Shown in pieces: positions 12,339 through 23,644 of a stretch of 64,000 nucleotides of DNA. The stretch comes from Acephala macrosclerotiorum. Lineage: Eukaryota > Ascomycota > Leotiomycetes > Helotiales > Mollisiaceae. The stretch spans positions 94,045-158,044 of the forward strand of contig MU119326.1 of assembly GCA_014904845.1 (NCBI GenBank), read 5' to 3'. Within the stretch, counting starts at the first letter, position 1. Every line of letters begins with the position of its first letter. A program made the translations under genes and the position numbers. A model generated the notes under the pieces. That model did not search any database. It saw only the letters and a program-made list of their open reading frames with translations, and was not told the DNA's origin.

Positions 12339-13157
12339 TTATTCACGACCGACGTCTCTGCCCAATATTGCCTTGCTTCTGAAAACTCCTTCACTTGCTA
12401 CTCCAAGTGGACGGCCATATATCACCCTCACGACGTCATAAGCGAAGTCCCCGTGGTTCTTCATGACATCTCCAAACTCGCCTCGATCCAGGAGCTCCTT
12501 GATATGCTTGTATGCAGCTTGAACGACGACAGTTCGAAGCTCTCGATCTGACTCAACGGTGTTTTCCAAAGGTGCGCGGCAGATTCTGAAAACTGGGCAC
12601 TATTCTAATGTTTCGTAACACATGCCTAGTATTTCTTCGTTGCCAAGGTTCTGAGTCCTGAGATGTCAAGCTTGTCCCCGCAGACATACATCTTGACGTT
12701 GAATAGCAGAGCGTAAGCATTGTCGATGTTGGATGAAGATAAAGGGGCCCCGATCATAGAGCTCGTGGCTCCCGTCGAATCGCTCCTCACCAGAGCAGTG
12801 TCTGGATAGTCGTCGGTATAAAGATACTTGATCATAGCTTCAATGACGGACAGCTCGTCTGCAGATAGGTCAATTTCGCCCAGCGTTGCTTCCTTCAAAG
12901 TTGTAAGCAGTTGCATCATGGCCTTCAGACTGTTGTAGCATTACCTTGAAATCTCCATCGATAGCTTTTGATAAGAACGCACTTCTGGTGCAGACGATCG
13001 CACGATAGACTTTGAAGCCCTTCCCTTTACATTTCAAAGTCAGGTCTGAATATTTCTTGCTGTCGAGAAGACTGCTTGCAGGTCAGTGGTCTAGAACTGG
13101 CTTGTTTCATTTGGAATGGAAGACTTACTCTTTGATCGAGGAGAGCGTGTCCGCCAT
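12339..13157 (-). pseudogene. BTB/POZ paralogue, disrupted
   Basis: This is a tandem copy of the BTB gene at 9796-10772. Exon 1 (13157-13129) reads MADTLSSIK, and the same exon 1/exon 2/exon 3 junction positions are usable. Exon 2 reads LLDSKKYSDLTLKCKGKG and then CTRSAFLSKAIDGDFK. Exon 3 reads EATLGEIDLSADELSVIEAM and then MYVCGDKLDISGLRTLATKK. After ATKKY the frame has two TAG stops where the intact gene has Lys and Trp (about 12642-12602). A one-base deletion follows near 12567, in the codons matching HLWENT of the intact copy. Beyond it the frame resumes (ENTVESDRELRTVVVQAAYK) to 12339. The tail repeat of the intact gene is missing. A truncated protein of about 145 aa carrying just the BTB fold could still be made. 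Confidence 0.8.
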
Positions 13158-13794
13158 GTTTGAATCTGAGCCGGCTGGTACCTCAGTAGAGCTCGATTGA
13201 CTCTGTCCCATGCGTAGGGATAGCTCTGGAGATGGAAAAGGAGAAAGTCCAAAACAGTAAGGGGCCTTTCGGGCTGCGTACAAACGGGTACTCTCGTCTC
13301 ATCTCATGCCTTCAGCGGGAGGCTGCATCGCCTTCCAATTCTTTGATCCGGAATCAGGCACCAACGCATTTGATCTCTTGTCCCGCATTCGACCATCATA
13401 TCTCACATAGCAGAGAGCGCCGCATCATGTGGGCCAGCTTATTGATGCAAGGAATGCGTGCTCGCTGCTGTAATGAGAGATAGTTGTTTCCTCCCGCACA
13501 CAGCGGGATTCGTTGCATGTATATTGAAGGTCCCAATTTTCGCCTCAAGTTGCCTAGATCAGGTGAAATTTTTGTCTTCATTTGCCCCTCGAGGGCTTTG
13601 TTGCGTTTCGGCTTCTTGCCGAATTCGCCCAACTAGTTTGCTCTTTTCGTGTCTGCCGCGAACCAGACTCGAAAGATTGATTTCCTTGCTGTCCCAATGG
13701 CTTACAATAGCCTCTTTCCTCGCCACACCTCCAAGAATCAAAAGTTCCGATACAAATAGATCCCAAGGTTGAGTACGTGGCTTGATGAGAGACC
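13158..13794. other. Intergenic region
   Basis: This stretch holds the promoter side of the BTB pseudogene and the 3' flank of the ankyrin-type gene. No gene was recognised. Confidence 0.45.
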
Positions 13795-16579
13795 TTAGAC
13801 GAATGATGAAAGAACGGTTGTTCCAACACCGATTACTTTCGAAAGCATTCCAGACTCGTCTTTCTGACCTTGTTCTTCCGGTTCAGCGGCTTTCTTTTCA
13901 AATGCCTCTCTCTCTTTCTCAATCTCTTCGCAGAGAACGTCGTGTGGCTCATCAATTTCGCAGCAGTCAATGAACATCTCGATACCACCCCCTTCCGTTG
14001 ATTGAAAGATTCCAGGAGCTCGTCGCTTCGCGATTGAGACGTGGCCTGGTTGATAGTCATCGAGTTCGATACCGTGTGCTGGGAGTTGGTAGACTTCGCA
14101 ATGAGATCTTGGAACATTGAGGAATGTGAAATCTCGTGTGAGGTCTTCGACTTCTCGTACACGTCTGTACTTAGCCAGCCTGCTCCTGCTCCATTCATCG
14201 ACGGCGAGGCAAACTTTCCCAGAACAAGGATCTACCGACATAGATACAGCAGTTCCATTTAGGCTACCAACAAATCCAGTAGTTTTATCGTACAAGTGTG
14301 CATTAGACTCCCAAACATCGTTGCCAATGACAGAAAAAGGATGGTATCCAGCTTTTTCCAACCCAAGTTTCCAGATATCCAACACCCTCCACCTAGCTGC
14401 GCAACTAGTCAAAAGTCCGAATTCAAATGCGAGTGTTGGTATCTTTTTATCAAACCGCAACATTTCGGCAATGCACCTAGCTGATTCGTCTTTCGCTGGA
14501 TTGAAGAATGGATCTCTGGTGTACGGACTTGCTCGTACGAAGACGCCGAGAATGGATTCGTAGAGTAGACGAAGACATACTTCCTCCTTATAAAGATCTC
14601 CAGCGAGCCATAGTTTGTCGGCAATTGCTGTTTCCATTAAGTCGGAAGTGGTATCCCAATTACATTCTTCACTAGTGCTGCCTTCACTAAGGACGTAAGG
14701 GGTCGCCATCCACAATGTGTAAAGACTGACGAGACATTCTAAGACGCAGCTGTCTGTCGTAGATCCTCTTGCGACGAGTCTTGGAAAATAACGCCAATAA
14801 CGGGTTTCAGTCTCTTCAGAAAGACGAGTGAAATCGATGAAACCGTTCGAATCGTGACTGGCGAGTAAAGACGACTTCGAGGCTCGAAAAATCGAAGAAC
14901 CTAATGCTTCAAGTCTAAATGCGTAGGGGTCGTTCCAACGAATGTGACGCCACAGCATGTTTGACACAAAGAGGAAACTCGTGCTTAAGAAAGCGATCAG
15001 CTGTATGCCACGGAATTTCTTCGATAATAGTGGTTACTCACTTTCCTCGAAGGTCCATAACATCTGTCTCAATTCCTTTCTCTACCAAGCACACGGCAAT
15101 CTCAGTCAAGTCCAACTCTGCCCTACCAGCCAAAAGAAGTTTGCCATCTGCTTGTCTCGCGCGCACGAAGTGATTTCGCAGAGTATTTATGCATCTGAGA
15201 AGGAGGTTGGACCCATCAGGAAACAAGCTCGATGTACGAACTTGCCCGCTCTCAATCAACCTTCTCACTCCCAAAAGATCGCCAGACTCCATGAGCGTAA
15301 CAATTGGATGATCATCGGCGAGTATTGTCAACGGAACAAGCGAAAATTGGATCGAGGGAAAGTGAATTTCAGAAACAACATGACCAACGGTAAGGATAAC
15401 ACCTGTCCGGAGGAGCCATGGCGATGGAATCAAGGTAACCACCGTCTCGACGAACTCGGATTTCCGGAGGCTCTTGGAATTTCCACAGCTTTGCCAGCTT
15501 TTCACCATCGACGTGGTGATGCGTAGTCGACCGAACCAGAATTGTATGATTTTGGATTTTTGTTCTTGTCTCGAATATGTTACTGTTGAGGAGAGTTGTG
15601 ACAAGCTCGTGACGCCAGTGCTTGATTCTCCGCTCGCAGTGCTGCATTGTGTGAATTGATGAGACATAGTGGTCGAGGATTTCGAACTTGATGTACGAGC
15701 TTCCAAATGTATCGCATGTTCTTTCATTGCAGCGTCTATGCGGTCCGAGACGACTTTCTCTAGTGCAGGTTGAAGTAAGGCGGCGATGTGACTGATGTCG
15801 CTGTTCCCAAGTAAGGATCGAATGGCATCGTTGATTTCCTTGCTTTGTTGCTCCGTTCGTATACTCGTGTTTTTGACCTCGGTGAGCAGTGTCGCGTAGG
15901 TGGTGTGGTTATTGCTCAATGACCGTGAAAGCTGCGAGATCTCAGTCGTCACATGATTTGTGACATGTGTTGGCAGATTCTGGAGCTCAGCCTCGACCCT
16001 GCTTGAAGCCTCACTTAATTTGGAAACTTCCACAGAATGTTCCAGAGTGAGTTTGGATATCGATTCTTGGATCGTCGTCTCAGCCTTTGAGCGCTGACAG
16101 TGCATAGCCCTGAGTATCTGAGTCAGCGATTTGGACCACTGGTTTGAGCTGACTTGGAAAAGCCTTTCTACATACTCGTTTTGGGCAGGTATCAACGCCA
16201 ACTTAGCTCGTTCAAGCCTTTCTGTGTGCTTCTGGAATTTCTCACTGCGAAAGGCGACATTCAGTTGAGACCAGATCTTCCTTGCTTTCGACTGCGTTGT
16301 GGTCAACTTGCTTTTGGTCACAAGAGCATTCAGTTCCTCGACACAGGCATTACACTGTTCCAAGGCCGCTCTGATCGAGGCATTCTCATATCCATGCCGA
16401 CGGATATCATCGAGAATTGGGCTCAACACTTTGAGCTCTTCAGTCAATGATTGTACATCTGCTGGAGCATCTTGAATGGCGCCGAAAAAGTTGTACAAGT
16501 ATGCAACGCCTTGTGCAACTTGACCAGCAAGGCCAACGAAAGCCACGACACTGGCACCGACGCCTAGTGCCTCTGCCAT
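13795..16579 (-). CDS. Fungal N-terminal (PigL_N-like) domain protein with ankyrin-like C-terminus
   Basis: The main exons are 16579-15042 and 14983-13795, joined across a 58-nt intron to 908 aa. A further 66-nt in-frame intron (16175-16110, GTATGT to CAG) is likely and would give 886 aa. The start MAEALGVGASVVAFVGLAGQ is the classic fungal N-terminal helix found on STAND, ankyrin and PigL-type proteins. The long helical/coiled region that follows carries VQSLTEELKVLSPILDDIR. Residues about 425-545 hold FVETVVTLIPSPWLL and HPIVTLMESGDLLGVRRLIE, an ankyrin-type helix pair, then LDLTEIAVCLVEKGIETDVM. The C-terminal 390 aa are unrecognised, with a basic-acidic coil near the end. Such proteins are commonly linked to self/non-self signalling in filamentous fungi, but no NTPase (NACHT/NB-ARC) motif is visible. 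Function unknown. Confidence 0.8.
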
Positions 16580-17075
16580 GACTGGAAGACCTCGTGAAAT
16601 GCAAACGGCAATGAAGAACAATATTTTTGAGGTTTTTAGACTGGAGAAGCGTAGGTTTGCAGGATTAAAGCTGAAATGAAGCAAATGGACGGACGTTGTG
16701 CTCAGCCTCTAGGCTATGAGGCTTTCTATTGGGCATCTGACCCAGCATGCATCAGTGAACGTGGCCAAGTGCCAACCACGACCAGCCGTACGCCAAGGCA
16801 GACCTGAAGGCATTTTCAACGGCGAAGCTCTCCCAACTTCAGAGAGATGCATGGAACACTCATTACAGGTTTCTCTGCTCAAAGAGTGACGAAGACATGG
16901 GCGCCGTTAGAGGGTCGCAAAAGATGTTGAGGGATGAAGAGAACCTGGAACGTACACGTGAAGTTGTTTAATCTTGTGTTTTGATGGCCCGTGCATTTGA
17001 AGAGTATTCGCGCGTCATCGACTGTCAACACAACCGTGGAATTCCCCACTGCCTCAATCACAAAAAGACAACGAA
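16580..17075. other. Intergenic region
   Basis: This is the promoter side of the ankyrin-type gene and of the degenerate plus-strand locus. No gene was recognised. Confidence 0.4.
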
Positions 17076-19056
17076 ATGGCAGATAAGCCCTCGGTGGAGA
17101 CGTCAATCATCGCTACCCCGAGCAATAGCGCACATCCACGGCAACAACATAACTCGATCATCAGCATATCAAGTGGTGATAGCAGCCCACCTAAGATACG
17201 ATGTACGACGCGACAGAGGGATGCAGCGGATACTAGCGACTATGGCGACATCGACGATGATGAATTACTCGCTCCTACGAAACAAGTTGAAGACGAAGAA
17301 ATCAAGCCAAGTTAATGCGCAGTTGGGTCGACTATGGAATCGAGGGTGCAATTCAGGAGATGAGTGAACATTCCCAAGAGTCAAGACCCTACTGTCAATT
17401 TCTAGGGTATTATAATGATTCAGTGTTCGCAGAGCCCCGCAGCGGACCGCCCAACGACACAATACGATACCTCCAAATCCTCAGCCCGCGAACTACGGCC
17501 TCAATAATCAATACCTACCACAAAACTATGCCGACACCCCCAATATCAGATGGTATCGTCCAGACTATACCCTCAACAACATACTCTGCCAACACAGCAA
17601 TACCCCACTACGCCTACATACCAAGCCATAATACCAAATGGCACTCAATACCCAACACCACCCCCGAGTTCTCCTCTCCTACTACATAGACCAGTGTCAC
17701 CACTCCGCAGCCTGCGATTTCTTCTTCGAATCCTTTCTCGACCAGTCATATGCAGCGCCTCCATATTACTAGTCACAATTCTCTCAACCGCCACCGCTCA
17801 GTTAAGCACTACTTCAAGAGGCAAGGCTGTTCTCGGAGAAATTTCCGGTAACATTCAGCCCTCGAGCCAGTCCTCAATGAGCCCGGACAAGAAGTTCTCG
17901 TCACAGCTATATATTTTGCCTGCAGATCAGTATCTGAGATGGAACGACTCTATCTGCCTCCTGGGGTGATAGACTTGATGGCTAAAACATATCGGGCCGA
18001 ATGTACCAATGTATCAAGTCTTCTGACGTGCCGAGTACAAGAAGCAAAAGCTGAAGGACATCTAGGCTGCGAAGTCAGCAATATGGCGGAGAAAGATCGA
18101 AGCCCCGGCAATTTCTTTCAGGTACAGGATCACGAAGTATGCTTGCCACCTCCCCCTGCGAGAAGTCCCGCCGGAGGTATTGCCTCTTTCATTCTTGGCC
18201 CTCGGATTGAAGTATCTTAATGTTCCTGAACGGCTCCTTGCTAGTTTTGAGGATATCACCGCAAAGAGAAGTGCTTGGTTAAAGCAACTGAAGTTGTTGG
18301 AACCGGAATACTATGTATTCCCTCCTTATCCTAGGCATGGAAAGGTGGTGAGAATACCTACAATCGGATATCTTTCACAGGTCGTCGATCTATTGAAGCA
18401 AAATCACAGTAGCTAAAGATGCTGGTGAGCTCACCGAAGCCGCTTTGGGCGGCCTTCGAAGCTGAGTTTTGTTTTCAAGATAACAAGGTCTTTCCATCGT
18501 CCAAAGATATTAAGGCCAAGAGGCGAGAATGGCTTCGGTCGATCGATCTTGACAGAGATCCATTGACTTATCTTCCTTCAAAACCAGAATTTAGCCAGGC
18601 CATGAGAGAGCGCACCGAACTAGCCTGGAATGACTTTGGGCAAGAAGCCCGAGACGGATTCATTCGTAAGGCTGAAGAACTTCAATCCCAATGGATTTCC
18701 ACGTGGGCAAAAATCGAAGATACAGTTGGATTTTCGTTGGAGAAAGTCTGTTTTGGAGAGAACAGGACGAGTACAGTGTGTACCGCCGCGTATGGCTGAA
18801 GGAAATTGGCTTCCCTCCCACGTTTCAGACAACAAAAGCTCTGCAAAATTCATGGCCGAAGAAGCTCCCAATAGAAGGGAAAGTGATGATGATGCAGGCT
18901 AAGGTCTCAAAGGAGCATCTGCGCGGGCTGTTGCTGGCGGAAAGAACCAAGAAGGTGATCGTTCGTCCGAAGAAGGAACTGCTACATCGAAGAAGGGAAA
19001 GAAGACAACGAGCGGGTCCGAAGCAAGAGGAGGGAAGAGATCATATGGTATGTTAA
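17076..19056 (+). pseudogene. Degenerate multi-frame gene with repeated RxWLK motif
   Basis: The region starts with a plausible 79-aa frame at 17076 (MADKPSVETSIIATPSNSAH, then an acidic SDYGDIDDDELL stretch). It continues as Pro/Gln/Tyr-rich sequence split over all three frames (17340-17960). From about 18060 protein-like sequence resumes and jumps frames. Three copies of a 30-40 aa motif are visible: ITAKRSAWLKQLKLLEPEYY (near 18255), IKAKRREWLRSIDLDRDPLT (near 18510) and YRRVWLKEIGFPPTF (near 18780). The third is in a different frame from the second. I could not find introns that join these frames, so I read the locus as a decayed gene. A many-intron gene is the alternative. The family is not recognised. 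The basic C-terminal segment (RRRERRQRAGPKQEEG) ends at 19056. Confidence 0.4.
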
Positions 19057-19583
19057 AGCCACCAAACGTATATTGATTTCACAGCTGTTTACACCAGTAG
19101 CGACCAGACACCAACGGATGTTGCGTCATCTTGACATTATTTGACAGGGCGTCAGCGCAGTACGTTTGCGGGCACATACGAGACCAAATAGGTAATGTCC
19201 ACGATGCCTTATTTGTCGCGCTTCTCGAGAGTTTGCTCCTTGGTGTAGCCCTACACGACGTGGCACATGCAGCATTGCGCCATTAAGGCCAGGCTCTACG
19301 GCATCAACGCCGATGACTTTCCTCAATTGCCCTTCAGCCCGAGAGAAAGCTACAAAAGGACCACTGTGAGAAGCATTACGTTGATCCACCCAAAGGAGAA
19401 CAAGAGCTAATATTGCCGTTGTTTCGGGTCCTTAAGGCAAGGTAAGACAGTTCCAGCACCAAGTATGTAAGTAGACTGAATTGGTTAAGTTGAGCTACTT
19501 GGCGACAAAGAGTCAATCGCTGATTTCCCCAGCAGCAGAAGCAGCAAAATAGCAGGAGATTCAAAATTTGAAGTCTCTCTACG
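19057..19583. other. Intergenic region
   Basis: No gene or repeat was recognised. The stretch presumably carries the promoter of the small Cys/His protein gene. Confidence 0.4.
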
Positions 19584-19994
19584 ATGGCTCTCTCTCGTCA
19601 AGGCATAGATGCACTAGCATCCGCTGTCCGCTCCAGCACCAGCCAGGCCGTAACAATCCTCTACAACCAAGGCCACGATGTTATCGACAGCCGCCACAAG
19701 CAACCTGTCGTCATATACAACACACCCGGTTCCACGGTCGAATTCACAAGCAGTACAATCGCATGCAGCAGGTGCACGATGGAGTTCGTAGCCGACTCCC
19801 TTAGAGTGGAACACCAACATGCCTATCCGAAGACGTGCCGGTTACACAAGCATTGTTTTGTGAATTGGAATGATCATATAGCCATGGCGCAGTGTACGCA
19901 TACGAGATGTCCGATTCCGGGATGTGCGAAAGCTGGGGTGGAGTTTAACACGAATGCGAGGTTCTTGCAGCATTTTAGGAATAAGCATTCGTAG
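19584..19994 (+). CDS. Small Cys/His-rich putative zinc-binding protein
   Basis: A single uninterrupted frame encodes 136 aa. The N-terminal half is unremarkable (MALSRQGIDALASAVRSSTS). The C-terminal half has regularly spaced Cys and His residues: CSRC near residue 61, CRLHKHC near 85, CTHTRCPIPGC near 103 and FLQHFRNKHS at the C-terminus. The last block looks like one C2H2 finger (C-x2-4-C ... H-x3-5-H), and the earlier cysteines could form a second site. There is no obvious signal peptide or membrane segment. I do not recognise the family. It may be a nucleic-acid or protein-binding zinc protein (inference). Its codon usage looks like that of neighbouring genes, which supports it being real. 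Confidence 0.6.
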   Translation: MALSRQGIDALASAVRSSTSQAVTILYNQGHDVIDSRHKQPVVIYNTPGSTVEFTSSTIACSRCTMEFVADSLRVEHQHAYPKTCRLHKHCFVNWNDHIAMAQCTHTRCPIPGCAKAGVEFNTNARFLQHFRNKHS

Positions 19995-21374
19995 AAAGGA
20001 GGGGAACCTGCAGTTAGCAGTTAGTGCGAATTGAATTGTAGTGCCAGAGAGTGTTGATGTCGCAGCTTCTAGGTATGGGATTTCGTTCTTTCATCATGCT
20101 AAGTTTCGTCTGGACAACTTTGTTGATCAAATGTAGAGCAAGGTCTGTCCATTTGATGTCTTGTGACATATCGCCCTATCCAGTCTCTTTTTTCTAGTCT
20201 TGGGGCTTCATCCTCGACTTTTCTATATCGATTCGATCGTAAATCCTATCACTGTTGTGAGTCGTTGGCAGCATGTTTATGGTTCACCTGATGCGTAATC
20301 GTCTCTCAGATTTCCGTATATAGCCTGTCAGTCAATCACTTCACCATGTCCGGTGGACTTTGCCGGGCTGTCTTCGTCTTGTTGCACTTCTTCTGCGCGG
20401 CATTCAGGGCTGCATCCTGGCCGTCATTTGTGGGGTTCTGTTTTCGCTATGCAGCTTTCAATCGCTGATGTCTGGATATCTAGAGCTTTTCGAGCAGGTT
20501 GTTTGGCAAGCAATATCTTGAATCGACCGCTCATAGGATCCTTGACACGTCTCGCAGCATGTCGATTCTCTATGACGCCAGGAATTGCGACTAGGTATAA
20601 ATTATATGAAACGGAAGTATGAATGGACGTCAAGGAGACGCTTCTCGCGTTTAGTCCTTCCTAGACACCTTGCCTCATAAGGCAAGGTCATTATCGGCTT
20701 TCAGATCTTCGGCTTCGGTTCCGGCTGGACTCCGAGCCCCTTTTCAACATCCGTCCGAGCGTCCATGGCGCTTACCAACCACCGTAAACAGCAAATGAAA
20801 CCCCTTGGCATCACATCTCCATCTTCTCTTCCTCACATAAAACCATCAACTTCAACTCAGAATCTGCCATCTAGAGTAGATTCTTGTCTAACACTCGGGA
20901 TCGTTGCATTGAGATGTTTCTCCTCAGCTATTGACGAATGTTGAAGAGCTTGAGTCCTGACGCTGACTGGTCGTCGCGGGGCGACCATGAAGACGCGCGT
21001 TGTCATGGGTCTGCAAATAGACTAACACGATTTTGCATTGGGAAATCTGATAAAATCCACATCAGCTGGGGACTGTTCGCATTCAAGTCCTTGCGTAAGT
21101 TCGATAAGAATGGTTGTTGAAGTTTTGCATCCCCACAGTCGCGTCAGCCTCACTGCACAATGACGGCAGCCCCTCAAAGTGTCGTACGTGCACCGCGTTG
21201 ACTGTCGATCTGTGCTTTTCAAGTATCGCGAGATATGGTTTTATCAGCTGTTTATGTTTTCTATCGTATTTTTCTTTTGATTTTCACCCTTCTGCCTCTT
21301 GTTCGTCGAAAGGTGTTGGGATATTCAAAGCTGAGATCGCTTCACGTTTCATATCTCACGATCACCACTTTCCA
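19995..21374. other. Intergenic region
   Basis: These 1.38 kb carry no recognisable gene. A short CCTTGCCTCATAAGGCAAGG palindrome is present around 20669. The 3' part is the promoter and leader of the arylsulfotransferase-like gene. Confidence 0.4.
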
Positions 21375-22438
21375 ATGAAAACAATTGCCCTTGCACTCCT
21401 ATTCCCCGCGCTGGTCACCGCGGTCGAAGATGTCTTCCCTCACATCAGGTCTGAAGCGTTCGATAACGGTGATTTTGGAGCGTATCCGAACAGGACGTAC
21501 ATCACTGAACCGACGGCGATCTCACCACGGCTCAACATCCTACAGTCTGATCCGAGATGCGACGATGGACTTTACACAATGATATCGCTGCGAGGGGATA
21601 AGGTAGAATTGAAGGGTCAAAGTCCAATGATTCATGACTCGCATGGGAATCTGATTTGGATGAACGCGACGTATGGAGAGACGTTTGGCTTGAGTGTACA
21701 GAAGTACAAGGGCCAGGATTATTTGACTTTCTGGCAAGGCGATGATAGTGTAGGAGGCCACGGTGAAGGATATTATTATCTAGTGAGTTGATGCTTGCTC
21801 TGCATTCCTGTCTCATACTTCTGAACGAAATACAGCTCGACTCGTCATACAAAGAAGCCTACAAACTTTCCGCTGGAAACGAAATGCCAGGAGACCTCCA
21901 CGAATTTCACATCAGTAAAGACGGCACCGCACTTCTAACCCAATATCTCTTTGAAGAAGCTGAATTCCGAGGACCCGGTCCCCGCAGTCGAAAAGGCTGG
22001 ATTTGGGACTCGGTAATCCAAGAAGTCGACATCGAAACCAACAAAGTCCTCTTCGAATGGCACGCTTCTGAACACTTCAAGATCGACGAATCGGACTTCC
22101 CTTCCGGCCCAACAGGACGAAACAGAAATTCCGGCTACGACTTCTTCCATATCAACAGTATCGATAAGGATCATCTCGGAAACTACCTCATCTCATCTCG
22201 ATACTACCAGTCGATAACTTACATCAATGGCTCTAGCGGAGATATTCTCTGGACTTTAGGAGGGAAGCATAACTCATTCAAAGACCTCTCAGATGGCCAA
22301 GCCACGACATTTGGCTGGCAGCACGACGCCCGCTGGACCGCAGACCATTCCGGCGTAACACTTTTCGATAACGGCGCTCGATACGGCCTCAGCCTGTGGT
22401 TGAGTCATTCGAGGCGGAAAAGCCAGGGTGGATCCTGA
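21375..22438 (+). CDS. Arylsulfotransferase-family secreted protein, C-terminally truncated
   Basis: Exons 21375-21782 and 21836-22438 flank a 53-nt intron and give 336 aa. The first 16 residues (MKTIALALLFPALVTA) are a signal peptide. The body matches the fungal arylsulfotransferase (ASST) beta-propeller family: SPRLNILQSDPRCDDGLYTM, HGNLIWMNATYGETFGLSVQ, the catalytic-region hallmark MPGDLHEFHISKDGTALLTQ, GWIWDSVIQEVDIETNKVLF, FFHINSIDKDHLGNYLISSR and ILWTLGGKHNSF. Family members usually run to about 500-600 aa with further blades after HDARW.........LFDNGA. Here the frame diverges right after DNGA and stops 20 residues later. A different frame stays open for about 30 codons there. A frameshift is the simplest reading. 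The gene could also have lost its last exon. Bacterial ASSTs transfer sulfate between phenols; the fungal role is unknown. Confidence 0.75.
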
Positions 22439-22496
22439 CAAAGGCGATGTTGGAGAGTTGCGAGCGAGAGGTTGGCTAGGTTGCGTGTGGATGATG

Positions 22497-22980
22497 CTAG
22501 GTCGAGTTATGAGACTCACACTGGGCTTCGTGATGATTGAATTCCGGAACTGTGGAAATGTAGGCTAGAGTATTGTTGTTGCTGTTTCGAGGCGGGTTGA
22601 TGGCTGTCGCTGCAGCCCCCGGCCTCTCCTTGGCCGGGTGAGAGGAGGGAATTTGTGGTACTTGGGGAACAAAAGGAGATGGATATGGTGATGTACTTCG
22701 TGAAGTGGGCATGCGCGAGCGAAATGAGGTAGAAGGTGATGGCAGTGGAGAGAGACGTTCAGCTGGCGGTCGTGACGAGGTTTGTTCTAGTGGCAAGGGG
22801 ATGGATCGAGTTTTGGTGATGTTATGACCAAGGAAGCCGGCCGGAATTGTTCTCTGCCTCGTCCTAATTCGCGGGATAGGGATCGTGGCAGGCATTGATG
22901 TTTGTAGCTTCTCTTGTCAGTCTTGTGCGGTCCTGAGAACATGGTTGACGGGTACATATTACCTGCATTTCGTTCTCCAT
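22497..22980 (-). CDS. Small Pro/Ser-rich hypothetical protein
   Basis: A two-exon model (22980-22963, then 22907-22497) gives 142 aa. The first exon is just MENEMQ. The donor is GTAATA and the acceptor GAGAAG, with CTGAC as a branch site just upstream. Without the intron an ATG at 22895 gives 132 aa. The protein is basic and disordered, with SPLPSPSTSFRSRMPTSRST and SPYPSPFVPQVPQIPSSHP. No domain is recognised. It converges with the arylsulfotransferase-like gene, 58 bp away. A real gene is favoured by the long open frame, but evidence is limited. Confidence 0.4.
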
Positions 22981-23644
22981 TCTCGTACGTTAAGTTATGA
23001 GAAGTTAGGTGTAGCAGAGAAAAATATCGATTCGGTTCAACAACAGAAGGAAAGCGGAGACGGGGCAGGAGAAGAATGATTAGGGTCGAGGCACGACGAG
23101 AAAGAGATCGAAGCCTCGCTGCCAAAAACTATATTCATTTTCTCCACCGACTCAAATGTCCACACCCTATGTCCCATAATCGCGCTCTTCGTGCCTTCCG
23201 TACACAATTCACGCGCTTGCTGACCCAGATTGGGTATCGCCGTGATTGTGATTGGCAGCATTAACAGACCGAGGCTGTGAGAATTATCACATGAGCGGGG
23301 AGTTTTCTTTTGATGGTTGACGGAGATGCGTGAAATGGTTCACTTGCGTGCACTGAGGTGTGAGATGTTCACTCAAAAGGGAAGGTTGAGTGATGGCGGA
23401 GATGAGGTTGGAAAAAGTAAATGCGCGTGTAAAGACTGTGACTTCGCTTCCCTATCTCTCTGAGCGACAGATGTTTTCACATAAAGCGTTCCATTCGCTT
23501 TCCTTCGAGAAGAATAATTCTGTAGATATTGATAGAGCTAAGAGATGTGGGACATTCAATGATAGAATCGGTTGTGGTGTGGAGATCGAGGGTCGTTAAC
23601 TATAATGGTGGGCCTGCCTAGCTTTCTGGGCTCTCTTTGCCAGC
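22981..23644. other. Intergenic region
   Basis: No gene was recognised between the small Pro/Ser-rich frame and the GPCR stop codon. Confidence 0.4.
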
